DNA from: Elmis aenea
Taxonomy: Eukaryota > Arthropoda > Insecta > Coleoptera > Elmidae
Direction: 5' to 3'
Assembly: GCA_947652605.1 (NCBI GenBank)
Contig: OX393579.1
Coordinates: forward strand, 51,156,970 to 51,220,969
DNA: 64,000 nt
Shown: one piece after another, positions 33,951-45,906 of the stretch
Layout: the number at the start of each line of letters is the position of its first letter
Position numbering within the stretch: position 1 is the stretch's first letter
The notes under the pieces: model-generated
What the model saw: the letters and a program-made list of their open reading frames with translations, nothing else
Database searches by the model: none
Told to the model about the DNA's origin: nothing
Position numbers and translations under genes: made by a program

Positions 33951-35049
33951 TTATAATTGGATCATAATTATTCAAAAAGTTAACACTTTGTCATTCATAT
34001 TCGTTATGATCTGGTGTTTCTTCGCATAATTAGGCTAAAGTCACACAATATGTTTTAAAGAAGTGTTTATAAAATCAATAAAAAAAAGTTCTTTCTTACA
34101 AAGATGGGCTGGTACAGCAAAAGCACATACTTTAAAAATTCCAGGTTGGCTTCAGAAAAGGATATTTAAATCAGTTGATTATATATTATACATATTTAAT
34201 TATTTAATGATATTTTTATTGATCGGTCTTAAAAAATCAAAGCAGACGGTACGCTTGCCTATATAAATGGAACTTTAGCGGTAGTTATACAACCATAAAT
34301 ATTCCGAATAGTGTCAAAATTACGCAATAGAAGTAGTTGATTTTTACAATCCTGTTACATTTTACAACAAGCAATAAACGAAACAGATCCTAAAAGGTGT
34401 TAATAATAATAAAACATTAACAAAGCAATTAATTTTTCGTTAATGTCGAACGCTATCGCATTACCAATGTAAAACTTACGGTCGAAAGGTAGGACATTAT
34501 TTAATAATACAACCACATAAAAATAAAACGAAATTTTTATTATGCAAAATTGCAGCTACCGACTTAAGACATGTAAATGAATGCTAGAAATGAGCGTATA
34601 ATAAATAGTACATTAACGACTCGGGACATAACTGAAAACCATAAAATGGAAATAAATTTGTGTTAATAGTAGTCATTATTTTTACAGAGATCGTTGAACG
34701 TTTTAGATAAAATTATTTGTAGGAAACTGGCCGAATGAATGACAGAACGCAATAAAAGGCTCTAGCTTTAAAATTGTATTACACTAAACACAGAAAATCG
34801 GCGTTAGGAAACTTGAACGTACATTAAGTTTTAATATTGTTGCATGTACAAGTTTAACTTACCGTTAACGGCAAGACAATTTGCCAGTAATTACATATAA
34901 TATATAACTCTAGAAAACACAAGGAAATTTTCAAAGTAATTGCTGTTAAGGTGATAATACGAAACGTTTTGAACATTTCTGACAAGTTCAGTTATAAATA
35001 CAACGTAGTGTAATAGAATTTCTTATAGAAGAGGGAGATGGGCTAACAT
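33951..35049. other. Unassigned sequence
   Basis: A+T-rich with no recognisable gene or element end. Confidence 0.4.
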
Positions 35050-35790
35050 TTATCCATCAAAGAATGACCGACGTGTCTGAAAATGAAGCCCCATCTTTAT
35101 TCCAAGTAAAATTTTTGTCTGAGCAGTTTCGCTGGGGTCGGGACAGGATGATCAGGTCGATCAGATGAGGCAAGAACTGAAGACATGGTTAAAAAAAATT
35201 GAAGGTTCGGTGCTGTCAGATTGGCGGATGAAGTTGTCTTCATTGCCAGGGAAGTTGGGGTATCTGATACAACTGTTTGGAAAATTTTGAAGGACGATTT
35301 GGGTATGAAGATGGTGTCTGCGCGTTGGAGGGTTATCTGATACAACTGTTTAAAAAAATTTGAAGGACGATTTGGTTATGAAGATGGCGTCTGCGCGTTG
35401 GATTCCAAGGGCTCCTAACACCGGAGCAAGAACTTGTCGGAAAACAAATTTCCTAAGAAAATTTGATTGCTTCACAGGCTGATAAAAGCATTTTTTACGA
35501 ATTGTTACCAGGGTTGAGACTTGGATGTATCACTGGGATCCTCCTACCAAACAAGAATCTATGCAGTGAGTTTACAAAGGTTTGACTTCCCCAAAAAACG
35601 CCAAAACACAGTCTTCGGCCGAAAAACGAATGCCAACCTTTTTTTCTTTGGGACGAGGAAGGATTTGTGTTTATTGAATATATAAAAAAGGCACCACATC
35701 ATTAAAGACGTCTATTTAAAGACGATTCAAAATGCGTTGAAATGGAAACAGTCTTTATCGGGGCGGAAAAAAAAATCGTGGTGGTCACTT
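35050..35790 (+). pseudogene. Mariner transposase relic with internal tandem duplication
   Basis: Plus-strand pieces in different frames read VRLADEVVFIAREVGVSDTT, VWKILKDDLGMKMVSARW, then LTPEQELVGKQIS, ETWMYHWDPPTKQESMQ (the GDETW-HHY-PETK-QS block with the first catalytic Asp region) and later KRMPTFFFFGTRKD (usually VF-WD--GI). The segment TATCTGATAC...GCGCGTTGGA is present twice with a period of 73 bp (35261-35329 and 35334-35402). Numerous frameshifts. The C-terminal third and both ends are absent. Confidence 0.75.
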
Positions 35791-35987
35791 GATTATTTTA
35801 CAAAACATTTTACAATAAGTACAAACAGGTATCTGGCTTGTCCATCGACCGCTTGAGCTCTATCGATCTCTTTCACAATTCCATCGACCCCCTAGGGATC
35901 TATATCGATCCCGTTGGGATCCTCTAATTCAAACTTACATATTGTCAAAATGCTGCATTTAAACAGATTAACAATGACCAATACTAC
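35791..35987. other. Unassigned sequence with ATCGATC motifs
   Basis: Between 35850 and 35930 there is a loose series of TATCGATC/CATCGACC motifs with CTCTA and GGGATC spacers. It is too irregular to call a satellite. Confidence 0.3.
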
Positions 35988-37311
35988 TAACAAGGGTCAC
36001 GATACGTTGTCGCTAGAATCTGATCAAGGCTGTGTTTATTGCATGAAGAACATTAAAAATAAATGTTTTGCAGAGTTATACGTGCCATTGATGATTTACA
36101 TAGGAAACATTGGGGAAAAAACTGAAGAGTTGTATAATAAAAGTAATTTTTGCGATCGCGTTGGCCATGAAAACGTCAGAGATAAAATCGAAATTCTTCT
36201 ATTAACCAATGCGCGCATCCTTTGTAAGTAAAATGGTGCCAAGTTTTTGAAAAAATCGTAAACGGTTCCGGAGAAAAACGCCATAAACGAAACCCTTGGT
36301 ATATCTGTTATACTTATAACTAAATCTATGCGACTTGCATAGGCGTTTAACATAGGGAAAACCTTTTTTATAAGGACCTCGTTTTTCGCATTTTTTTTTC
36401 GGAACCATTTTAAAAAAAAATTATAATGTGCACCATTTTACATGCAAAAGATGCGCGAATTCAAACGTAAGCAGATGGGTTTGAAACTTTCCAAACTTTA
36501 CTGGTTAATTGGACGCAAGTCCAAACTATCGCTAGAAAATAAACTCAGTGTATAAATCCATCCTAAAACCAGTGTGGACGTATGGGATCCAACTGTGGGA
36601 AACTGCGTCAAATTCAAACATAGATATATTGGAAAGATTTCAATCTAAAGTCCTCAGAATTGTAGCCAAAGCCCCGTGGTTTGTTCCAAATACCAACATC
36701 AGACAAGATCTACAGATGAAAACCGTTAAAGAGGAAATCAAAGGAGCATACCACGAATTACGCCAAAAGAATTAGAGATCACCCAAACAGCCTTGCCAAA
36801 GAACTCATGACCCAACTACTACTCAGAAGCCGCCTCAAGCGCCACACCACAACAGACCTTATCGGCAGATTCGAAAACTTAAACTAATTATGTGTTGTGC
36901 TAAATAATTGTGTATTGTGCTAAATGTAAAATCCCAGTTGCTACACCTACCAAAGCTATAAGTATAAGGGAAGCTACCACAGGGTAGCTTTTCACATGTC
37001 CTTGTTACCGTTAAACCATTTGATTGTTGTATAAATAGCATACAGCTTTCGAATTAATTGGGATATTAAAAAAAAAAGATGCGCGAATTGGTAAATAGAA
37101 GCATTTCGATTGTATCGCTGACGGTTTCATAGCCAACGCGAGCGCAAACATTACCTTTATTATTCAACTTTTCAGTTTTTCTCCTATTTTTCCGAAGGAA
37201 ATGGCCAGTGGCACGTATAACTCTGGAAAACATTTAGTTTTGATGTTCTTGACGCAATAAACAGTCTTGATCAGATTTTAGCGACAACTTATCGTGACCC
37301 TCCCTTGTTAG
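35988..37311. repeat. Foldback family C, copy 2 (interrupted by a Jockey element)
   Basis: Ends ACTAACAAGGGTCACGATAC and its inverse ...CCCTCCCTTGTTAGT. Arms carry the same landmarks as copies 1 and 3 (GTCGCTAGAATCTGATCAAG, GCGATCGCGTTGGCCATGAA). A 612-bp Jockey 3' fragment sits in the right arm between duplicated AAAAGATGCGCGAATT. Without it the element is about 700 bp. Confidence 0.9.
36462..37073 (+). mobile_element. 5'-truncated Jockey-clade retrotransposon with poly(A) and 16-bp duplication
   Basis: AAAAGATGCGCGAATT lies at 36446-36461 and 37074-37089. The insert begins inside the reverse transcriptase gene: KQMGLKLSKLYWLIGRKSKL, SLENKLSV, then after a small deletion YKSILKPVWTYGIQLWETAS and DILERFQSKVLRIVAKAPWF, VPNTNIRQDLQMKTVKEEIK. 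This is the conserved thumb and C-terminal region of Jockey elements (ILKP-WTYGIQLWG--S-SN). A frameshift, a 3' UTR of about 180 bp and a poly(A) tail (ending about 37077) follow. All hallmarks of target-primed reverse transcription are present. Nearly intact sequence suggests a fairly recent insertion. Confidence 0.9.
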
Positions 37312-38554
37312 TAATTTTAATTTTACTAAATAAGTAACACCTCTTCTGATCAAAATTGACAACATAAGCAGTAACTTATTTCACTAACTAAGCATTACAA
37401 TAAATGCAAGTTTAATTCAAGAATATCTTTTAAAAACATTTTAACTAGTTTCTAGACTCCTGGCTTTTAGCCTGTAGATTATATTCTACCATAGAGTTTT
37501 TAAACTAGATTTTTCAATGGGTAATTTTTTTAATAAACTCGTTAATATTTGCATGTGATTGTATGAGTTTATTAGGGTTTTTGATGCATAAATGAGATAC
37601 ATTTAATAATGCACTTTCGACCTTTCAAATTATTCTCATTATACCTCATAATTTTTAAACTTTGTGTAAACAGGAAGTTACAACTAATGAGATTTAAAAA
37701 AATTTAATTAATGCAAATATTGTTACAACTTTTTCGGGACGGAATTTTTATAAAATTTAATTAACAAGTTGGATCATAAATGTATATGGAAAGAATTCAA
37801 AACCCCGTATTACAACAAAAACTAATTCCAACTTTTTAATTAAATTTCTGAATCTGGGTGGAGGAGACCAGTTGTGCTGTAAATTAGCTAACTTTAATAT
37901 GTCTAGCCATTCTATTTCAGTTACAATTTGCCCAAATGTAAAATGCATTCGCGAACGTCAAAAAATTTGCAGGAAAACTTAATTCCGAATCTGCGAACGT
38001 ACCACGGGAATGTAATTGACTTAAAATAAAAATACGTGCTAGGAATGTTGAGTTATCTGAAACTATCAGTATGCGTACAAATCCCCTGCGAATGTTATTA
38101 TCTCGGTTATGAAGTATTCTTCGGTAATTTCTTACAACAAAATGCGCTTCGATAAAGGTTCAGTGATTTATTCGCGTACAGGTATTAATTAAACGAACAT
38201 TATACATGATTTATGGCTGTTTCATCAGCGTTTTCTGTTGCTTGCGCTAAAGGTCTATTATAAATATCCCAGAAATAGATTTTGCGACAAATGACCTTTG
38301 CGATTTTACATTGACAGTTTTGCATGTGCAGTGATATTTACGGTATCGCCAGGAACTTACATTTTGAAATAAGTAGGGCGAATCGGTTAACATTTTGAGG
38401 ATTTATGGAGAAAAATGGGTCATAAAATTATGTGAGTAGTGATATCAAGTTTTATGGTTCTAAAATTTATGCTCGACGGTTAAACCAGGCTTTTTCCACT
38501 GGAGGGATGTGTTCTCACATAAAAGTAACCCTTAAACAAATGTTACGATGTGTA
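37312..38554. other. Unassigned sequence
   Basis: No exon or element was recognised. Confidence 0.4.
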
Positions 38555-38765
38555 CAGGGTGTAGTTAAAAACATTTGACGTGTTAATTATTGAGGCTCAT
38601 TTGTTCTCACCGAAAACAAATGAAGTTACAGTAAGAGAAAATATCCTAACGCAAAATATTTTGAAAATTCGAACTTAAAAATATAACCATTCATGCAAAT
38701 GTCTAAATTAAAATGAATAGGATACTTGTCGCAAAACTAAACACTCGAGCGGGCGCGCTGCATTA
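38555..38765. repeat. Solo left end of a CAGGGTG element
   Basis: TA-CAGGGTGTAGTTAAAAACATT with no right-hand partner seen. The length is unknown; the non-LTR copy next to it may have interrupted or truncated it. Confidence 0.45.
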
Positions 38766-40080
38766 TAAAGTAGTTAGTTAATTAGTTAAGTTAGCTTTAT
38801 TTAGCAATTGCTATTACATTGTAACACAATTTACATAGGTAATAGTAAATATAATAAAAATAAAAATAGAATGAAATAAAATAAAAATCTAAAAATCTTC
38901 TAAATTGTAAATATCTAAAATAAGTTTAATAGCGTTCTAATACGTACTCCTTAATTAATTTAATACCCTTCTTATAATTAGTACATGTTTTGACTTGATG
39001 CGGCAAATTATTAAATATTTTAATACCTTGATAAAACAACGAACGAGCAGTTTGACTTTTAGTACATTTCTCTATAACGAAATCATGCCTATTTCTAGTC
39101 TTATAAGTGTGGATCTCATGGACTAATTTTACATTTTCATACAGATATTTTGGTGTTTTTTGTAATTTAATTTTTAAAACCAGCTCTAATGTTCTAAATA
39201 TTATTCTCTGATTAATACTCATAAATTGAAGTGTATTTAACATAACCTTGATAGGGGAATGAATTGAACACTTAAAATAGTGCGCATGGCGCGATTTTGT
39301 AATTTCTGTAATTGTTGAAGCTCATTTTTATTTAAATTAATAAGTAATGAAGCGCAAAAATCAAAATGAGGAGCTATTATTGTTTTATACAGTAAAACTC
39401 TAGTGTACATACTAATGTGTTTGCTACATCTTTTGAAGAGAAAAATCTTTTTGGAAATTTTGTTCATCATGTATTTTGTGTGTAACTTAAACGTTAAATT
39501 TTCATCTAATATAACACCAAGGTATTAAATTTCGGTTACTCTTTCTAAATTAGTGTTGCTAATTTTTATATCCAGATTAGCATTATAAATATTTGTTTTA
39601 TAGATAATGTGTTTGGTTCCCAAAATCATAAATTTGGATTTATCAACATTAATACATAAATTATTATCGCAGAGCCATTTATAAATATTACTTAGATCTA
39701 AATTCATCTTATCTACTAATTCAATTGTTTTAAATCCACTAACAAACAACATTGTATCGTCCGCAAACATTTTTATTTCACAATGTTTGGCGTATTTAAC
39801 CATATCGTTTATATAAACAACAAAAAGCAGAGGACCCAGAACGGTTCCTCGTGGTACACCATGTTTGGTTTTTAAACAAGATGATATAGTTTCATTATAT
39901 TTAACTTTTTGATGTCTATTTTGTAAGTATGATTTAAACCAAGACAATGCTACCTCACTTATCCCAATTTTTCTAATGTTTTAATTAATAGGAGTAATTC
40001 TCTATTAATCGTCTTAAAGGCTCTACGAAAATCTAAAAATACAGCTAGTGTTATTTCACCATTTTCCATATTTTTAAACC
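38766..40080 (-). pseudogene. 5'-truncated non-LTR retrotransposon (Jockey/CR1-like)
   Basis: The minus strand from 40080 reads LAVFLDFRRAF (first catalytic Asp block), then a 140-codon frame at 39947-39525: MSWFKSYLQNRHQKVKYNET, HGVPRGTVLGPLLFVVYIND, MFADDTMLFVSG (the catalytic FADD), DNNLCINVDKSKFM. After frameshifts come the thumb (RVLLYKTIIAPHFDFCASLL, LQNRAMRTIL) and the C-terminal domain (KTPKYLYENVKLVHEIHTYK, ARSLFYQGIKIFNNLP). The 3' UTR ends with AATAAAG and a TAACTAAT-type tail at about 38766. The endonuclease domain and RT start are missing. Few disruptions, so relatively young. Confidence 0.9.
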
Positions 40081-40282
40081 ACAGTCACAAATATTCTGAA
40101 GCACTGTTTCACAAGTACACCAATGTTGTAAAATTAGTATTCGCCAGAAATAAAATACTAGAGCAGTATTCAAAATGGGGTGCTATAATACTTTTGTATA
40201 TTAGATTTTTAGTAAGGATAGGAAGTTTACTACTTTATCTACCGAGTAAAACAATTTGTTTAGAAACCAGTTTAACCACATA
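40081..40282. other. Unassigned sequence
   Basis: Nothing recognised upstream of the retrotransposon truncation point. Confidence 0.35.
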
Positions 40283-40419
40283 CAGGGTGTCCCCGTTGTC
40301 GGTGCAAATATTTAAAGTGGTGATAGAGGACCTTTTTCTAAGAAAAAATTGCAAGTAAAACTATTTCCTAAAATCAAATGCTTTTTTACACTTCTGTATT
40401 TAAAAGGCTCTGTCGCCGT
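40283..40419 (+). repeat. Left end of a CAGGGTG element, interrupted by a hAT
   Basis: TA (40281-40282) then CAGGGTGTCCCCGTTGTCGG. The sequence is cut at GTCGCCGT by the hAT insertion and seems to resume at 41637. A right-hand partner was not found. Confidence 0.55.
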
Positions 40420-41636
40420 CAGGGTGGATAAAAATCATGATTTTTTTAAAAAAATCAAAAAAATCGATTCATTTGATTTAAATCAGATTTTTTTGATTTA
40501 AATCAAATGTACCATATTATCGAATTTAGTGACATATTCACATGCTATTTCTGTTTTGTGCTAATATATTTAATAACCAATATATTTAATTCATTGGTGA
40601 ATTGTTGTCAAAATGAAAAATGAAATATAATGATTAAGAATTTTGAAAAAATCAGTGCTAAATGGTGATGTTTAATTAATTATATACAGGTTGAGTCATT
40701 AGTGCGGGATCGGTCGATTGTGGCTAAACGGTTTGAGATATGAAGTTGATTCAAATAAATGCTATTTTATACAGTTTTTTCTAAACAACACAATAAAAAT
40801 ATTTTCAAATATACAGGGTGAGTCACCTTTCTGCAATTAATAGCAACTTTTATATTTCAAATACAACACCCAATTTATTTAATATTTTTGACCGCCTTAA
40901 TTTTAGCTTTGCATCAATATAAAATACTACAGGTTTTTATACGGCGTTGTAAAAAAAAAATCTAAATTATTGAAGGTTTTAAGTCTTTATTTAAAAAATT
41001 CTCCTAAAGTTATTTTGAAGTACAGAGTTGTAATTTGGTATGGACATGCAGAAAAAAATTCTCTGTTCGCTCGATATGAAAAAATTTGAATCACACATAC
41101 AGGGGTGTTTATAAATAGGTGGCAACATGATCTTCAAAAGCTCGTAACTCGATTTTTTCAAATGCAAACCCCTTTTTTTATGTCATCGAATTCGTCTTTA
41201 AAAGAGCTTCATATTTTGTTAAGTATGTCCTATACCCAAAACTCGTACTTTTCGAGATATTCGAAATTTTTCTTCAAATCGTTATTGAGCAATAGAATGC
41301 CGCGGAAATTGAAAAAACTGACTGTTCACTTCGCTAACGTCAAAAACTTGTCATTTATTTTTTGAATTATTGCATTTCCACAATGAATATTACTTTACAA
41401 GAGCAAATTGATATGGTTTATTCACCATTTCGTGTATTTAATTACTAATAGTAATACAATTTTGTTTTATTATAAATATTATACTGTATCTACTCATATA
41501 ATCTGTGATTTAAATTGATAAATTTTAAAAAAAAATCACTTGATTTAAATCAATGATTTTTTTTAAAAAATCACTTGATTTAAATCATGATTTAAATCGT
41601 GATTTAAATCAATTGATTTAAATCTGCTCAACCCTG
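40420..41636. mobile_element. hAT-type element, 8-bp duplication GTCGCCGT
   Basis: GTCGCCGT at 40412-40419 and 41637-41644 bounds CAGGGTGGATAAAAATCATG... and ...ATCTGCTCAACCCTG. Both subterminal regions are arrays of TGATTTAAATCA-type palindromes, likely binding sites. No transposase is encoded. Inside are three CAGG-type left ends in the same orientation (40687, 40814, 41100), apparently pieces of TA-flanked elements. The CAGGGTK end resembles those of the foldbacks, but the 8-bp duplication separates it. Confidence 0.9.
40687..41100 (+). repeat. Cluster of solo CAGG-type ends inside the hAT
   Basis: TA-CAGGTTGAGTCATTAGTG (40687), TA-CAGGGTGAGTCACCTTTC (40814) and TA-CAGGGGTGTTTATAAATA (41100) all face the same way. 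None has a visible inverse partner within the hAT, so they are remnants or ends of elements lost by deletion. Confidence 0.5.
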
Positions 41637-41674
41637 GTCGCCGTTAATATCAATTTTATCGTAAAATATCTTAA

Positions 41675-42404
41675 CCCTTTGGTTCCTTGTGGTTTCACCG
41701 AGAAACCACCTTTCAAATAATTTATTATATGATACCCAGTGACCAAGCTTTAAAACCACTATTGCTATTCTATGTCTCATAGCACCATCTCTTGGCAAAA
41801 AGCAAAAGTTCGTACTAAAATAGGTCCGTATACCAAAATGTCATTTAAATATTTTGCATGGTGTAAGTCGACTTGTCAAACAGTGGTAAATCGCAAGAAA
41901 ATATTAAATTTTACGGAATTAGTGGATTGTAATGGCTGGTAAGTAAATTTATCAGTGAATTATGATCAGGTGATAATTTGTTTATGGATTTGCTTTTAAA
42001 TTCGAAGTTATAAAAAATATTTATAAAAATATTTAAAGTGTGTTTCTTGTGCGCCACTGGTTATCTGATGAAACCACCGCTTTGGTTTCTATTATTGTAA
42101 AAAAAAATTATGTTAATTTTAATTTATTTGAAGTTCATGAAGTGAATAACTTTTTTTTATTGAAAAAAATTATTTTGGGTTCAAAGAAAATTTATTTATT
42201 ATTAAATTATTAAACACCATAAAAAGGGAAAGTGTTTTTTTTTTTGTCCCAGTGGTTATCTGATGAAACCACCGACTTTTTTTCTATTTAAAAAAAATAT
42301 ATTACAAACAGATTTTTTTATTGTTCATGTTATGGTATTTTAAGTTAATAAAGTAAATATTTTTTTTCTTTTTATCAATAAAACTTATTTTGGGAATCAA
42401 AGGG
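41675..42404. mobile_element. piggyBac-like miniature element with TTAA duplication
   Basis: TTAA (41671-41674 and 42405-42408) flanks CCCTTTGGTTCC on the left and GGAATCAAAGGG on the right, matching the piggyBac CCC-T-TG terminus and target. Internal repeats GTGGTTTCACCGAGAAACCA, then CTGGTTATCTGATGAAACCA (two near-copies at about 42055 and 42250) are subterminal motif arrays. 730 bp, no transposase. It is distinct from the relic at 19480-20460, whose end differs. Confidence 0.85.
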
Positions 42405-42408
42405 TTAA

Positions 42409-43622
42409 AGCTTTTTAATAGAGCATGAAATTCTCTTCAATATTGGTTTGAATTATGCAATGGTTTAAAAGTTATAAAGCAGTTTTACTTGTTTTCATTT
42501 AAGGAAATAAACAATAAACTAGCAAAGGAAAAAGTGTTTTGTTGTTGTATTTTTGAGCATTGCAGCCTCATAATTCACACCTGAAAAATTTAAAAACAGT
42601 TTTTAATTTCAATAAAGTAACAACGCGCAATTTTATTTTCATGCATTTTACTAAAAGCGCAGATTAATTTTAATTAATTCGGCGTATTTAAAACATGTAA
42701 AAATCCTGAAGGTAAAACTGCAATACTGCAGTGTGCTTGTGTAACAAAAACAACAACGTAAATTAAAATTAATAGGATAGACAAACAAGTCGTACGAGAG
42801 AAGAAAAATTCTAATTTTAATTAATATTCCGTTTTCCCATTTTTTACGAAAACAAATAAATGTCCAGAGTTTGTACAATGAAAGATTAAAAGTAAACACA
42901 GGCTCCCTCGTTTCAAATATAACGTTATGAGCAAGAGATTCGGGAACGAGGGTGCGTCCTTTTTCCGTGTACTGTCCGCTCATCTAACAAAAAAGACGGC
43001 GTTATTTAAGGTAGCCCGATTGGGGATTTAATTTTTGTGTCGCAGTTTCCCATTCAAACGTAAATCGTACATCATTTTAGGAGGGAAAACAATTAATAAC
43101 GTGGTTAAACATTGGACGAAAGCCCGAGGACTGACTCTTGCATTCAGGAATCCAATCTAACTCTGTTGTCGGGTAAAAATTAAAAATCTAAATAAAACAT
43201 AACGAGCAGCTTTTGTTTTTATTCTATCACAGATCGCGACTGGCCATTGTTTCTGAATTTATTGCTACAACTCGCAAAAAATAGCTTTTGTTAAGATGTG
43301 CTTTTTTATTATGAAAAACTGATATTGTTTGTTCATATAACGAATTATTGTGACGAATATAAATGATTAAACAGCCATTGTTGTGGGCACTGCTGTAAAC
43401 AAAAGCTGGAAATTTTTATTTCAAACATTTTTGTAAAAATTCGTCCTTTAAAATTTACCGACAAACAAAACGCAAACAATAAACATCGACTTCTTTTATT
43501 CAACATCCTTTTGTTGTTATTTTCAACAGTAATATTTTTATGACAAAATTTTTACCCATTTAAACTATAAAACAAAATTTTTCGTTCAAATTTTATAATT
43601 TAAGCGCTAAAAAAATATGTAC
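42409..43622. other. Unassigned sequence
   Basis: The first 200 bp may be the remainder of the element starting at 40283. The 110-codon minus frame at 42651-42983 has no recognisable domain or splice borders. Confidence 0.35.
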
Positions 43623-44230
43623 CAGGTGTTTGAAATTCGAGTTTAAACATAAAAATCTCGCGCCTATCATAATAGCTGTATAGGTTTAAATTTAGATCCA
43701 AAACCTTGGCAGCACTTTCTTTAATCGAAATAAAAGAACATAATTCGGTGGCATTTTTTGCCATTTTGTGCAATTTTTTGCCAATTTGTGCCATTTTTTG
43801 CCGTTAAAATAAAATTTTGTGCTCGCTTCACAAAAAGTTATACAATTTTCATCCCGTGCTGCCAAGGTGACGCGTAAGCACCACTTGCTCTGAATGAACA
43901 TCACTTATTTTCCTAGCTGGATTCGTTTTTGTTTTTGATTTAGTAAATAGCAAAAATTGCGCCCGTAAGAAAAAATAAATTTGGTTGTCATAAAACAAAA
44001 ACGAATCGACCTAGAAAAAAAATGTGATCACAATCCGATTCGGCTTAAAAAGTTGCTTGGGCAATGTTTTTACACCTTTAGAATATTTTATACTTTAAAG
44101 GAGTTATAGACGATTGCCAAAAATCGTATTTTTCGATTATTCTAATTTTCTCAGATACCGTGCAATATATTTCCCATTTCTTTTTAGATTATTACTGATC
44201 AACGAATTTAGCTACTTTGCCAAATTTCTC
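43623..44230 (-). repeat. Dispersed repeat, family B, copy 2
   Basis: The left end (CCAGGTGTTTGAAATTCGAG, then TTTAAACATAAAAATCTCG) resembles the end of copy 1 at 1521. The stretch 43935-44225 is the reverse complement of 1570-1830 (CAATGTTTTTACACC, GAGTTATAGACG, ATCTAAAAAGAAATGGGA-type landmarks). 43755-43803 holds a short TTTTTTGCCATTTTGTGC-like tandem tract. Not coding. Confidence 0.6.
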
Positions 44231-44244
44231 TCTCTCTAGCTATT

Positions 44245-44700
44245 ATTTATTTATTTATTTAGTCATGAGTCCATCTACTGTTAGGTGTAGGACTATTGAG
44301 TTGTGTTGTGCTGACTTTTTTTCATGTTGTTCTGTCTTGTGCTAGCGTTTTTATGTCTTTTCATTTGATGTTTCCATCCATTGCTGCTTTTTTACTTTGT
44401 CTTGCCAGGTTTTTCTCGGTCTGCCTCTTTTGTTTTTTGCCTGTGATCTTGCTTCATAGGCTTTTCTGATTAACCTTTCTTCTTTCATCCTATAAATGTG
44501 ACCCAACCATCCCAGCTGCCTTTCCTGTATTTTTGTTTCAACTGATTTTATCTTTAATTCTCGGTCTACATCTTTTGTTTTTTCCCTGTGATCTTGCTTC
44601 ATAGGCTTTTCTGGTTAACCTTTCTTTTTCTTCCTATAAATGTGACCCAACAATCCCAGGCCCCAGCTGTCTTTCTTGTATTTTTGTTTCAACTTTATTA
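44245..44700 (-). pseudogene. Non-LTR retrotransposon 3' end with internal tandem duplication
   Basis: The minus strand gives an 83-codon frame (44602-44351) that includes KIKSVETKIQERQLGWLGHI, YRMKEERLIRKAYEARSQAK and NKRGRPRKTWQDKVKKQQWM, the conserved C-terminal motif (LGWLGHI-RM...GRPRKTW-D) of RTE/Jockey-like elements. The 44415-44541 stretch is repeated at 44562-44691. The 3' tail is a (TTTA)n-like run at 44244-44265. Same family as 15797-17805. Confidence 0.85.
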
Positions 44701-45906
44701 TTTATTCAATTTTTTTAAATGTGTAACAGTACAATTCGTATTTATTCCTAACATGAGAACAATGTTAGAGTACCAATGTACACATTTCTTCTCATTATTT
44801 TATTATTTATTATTTGGCAGCCAGTACTTTGCAGGTATTAATACAATCCTTTATCGTTGGATAATTACTTCACCTCATGTTGTGTATCAATTATTTATTG
44901 TACAGTTTTGCTTACATAACTGTATCAAGCTCTCTTGTAAGTATGTTGTATGGATGCTGTGTTTTCATTTCATATTAAATAAGTAGGCTATAACATCCAG
45001 CTGTTCTTAAATTCGTGTCTCTGCAGTGCATAAATTAAATTTTTATTTTACTTTTAACGTCGATATTTAGCATCACATCAAATTGCAAATCTGCTTCAAG
45101 CTTTAAAGAAATATTTAAAACATTACAGACTCTAAATGTTTCTAAAACACTGTTGTTTTTAATTAATTCAGTTTCCTATTCGTGTAAAATTAAAACAATT
45201 GTAATCCAAAATATCAAAATTAATTGCTTGTCGATGTATTTTTTAAGTGAATTTTAAACCAGTTCTTTTTTCTATTAATTTAACATGTAACCAACGGCTG
45301 TAATGAGGTTAATGCATTGTTAAACCTAAATAAACAGTTTTTAATTAAAACGGCAACCAAATAATACAAGGAAATAATAAGCTGTGGTATAATAATGGAC
45401 CCCTATAATTAGTAGTAGCTTAAGATGTGTTTTTCATTAAATTACTAAACAAAACGATCATAATAACAATTTTTAATAGCATATGTTGCAACATCCTATA
45501 ACAGCTTTGTGTATTAAATCATCCCGACAAGTATTAAGCACACTAGAAAATTTTATAAGATTATTTGTAATTAAAATTTTTTATTATCAACGCCTGTTGT
45601 GTTGCTACGAAACACTTGTGGCCAGACGATTTCTCTTGTAATCTAGATACAGCTGTGTTTTGTTTATAATATGATTTGAGTTTGTGAACTTGCTGACGCC
45701 ACATGTTTTATTTTTTAGACTCATGTGTTTGAAGGTAACGATGTATTTTATTTAATGTGCGAGTATTGTCATCGACATTTGCTTTTTAAGTTTCCAATAT
45801 TCGCTACAAAGTTTAGTGATACAAGAATCACTAAGGACTTTCTGCCCCGCATTTTTTTTTAATTCCATAAAATAATCGTCTTAACACGTATAGTCCTCGT
45901 CAAGTC
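44701..45906. other. Unassigned sequence
   Basis: No exon or element was recognised. The 132-codon plus frame at 44588-44986 begins antisense to the retrotransposon and continues as hydrophobic, Phe/Cys-rich chance coding. Confidence 0.4.

Noticed and set aside
35850..35930. Satellite based on ATCGATC
   Set aside because: Spacing and sequence are too irregular.
42651..42983. 110-codon minus frame
   Set aside because: Composition like random A+T-rich translation (Phe, Tyr, Cys, Leu); no family resemblance.
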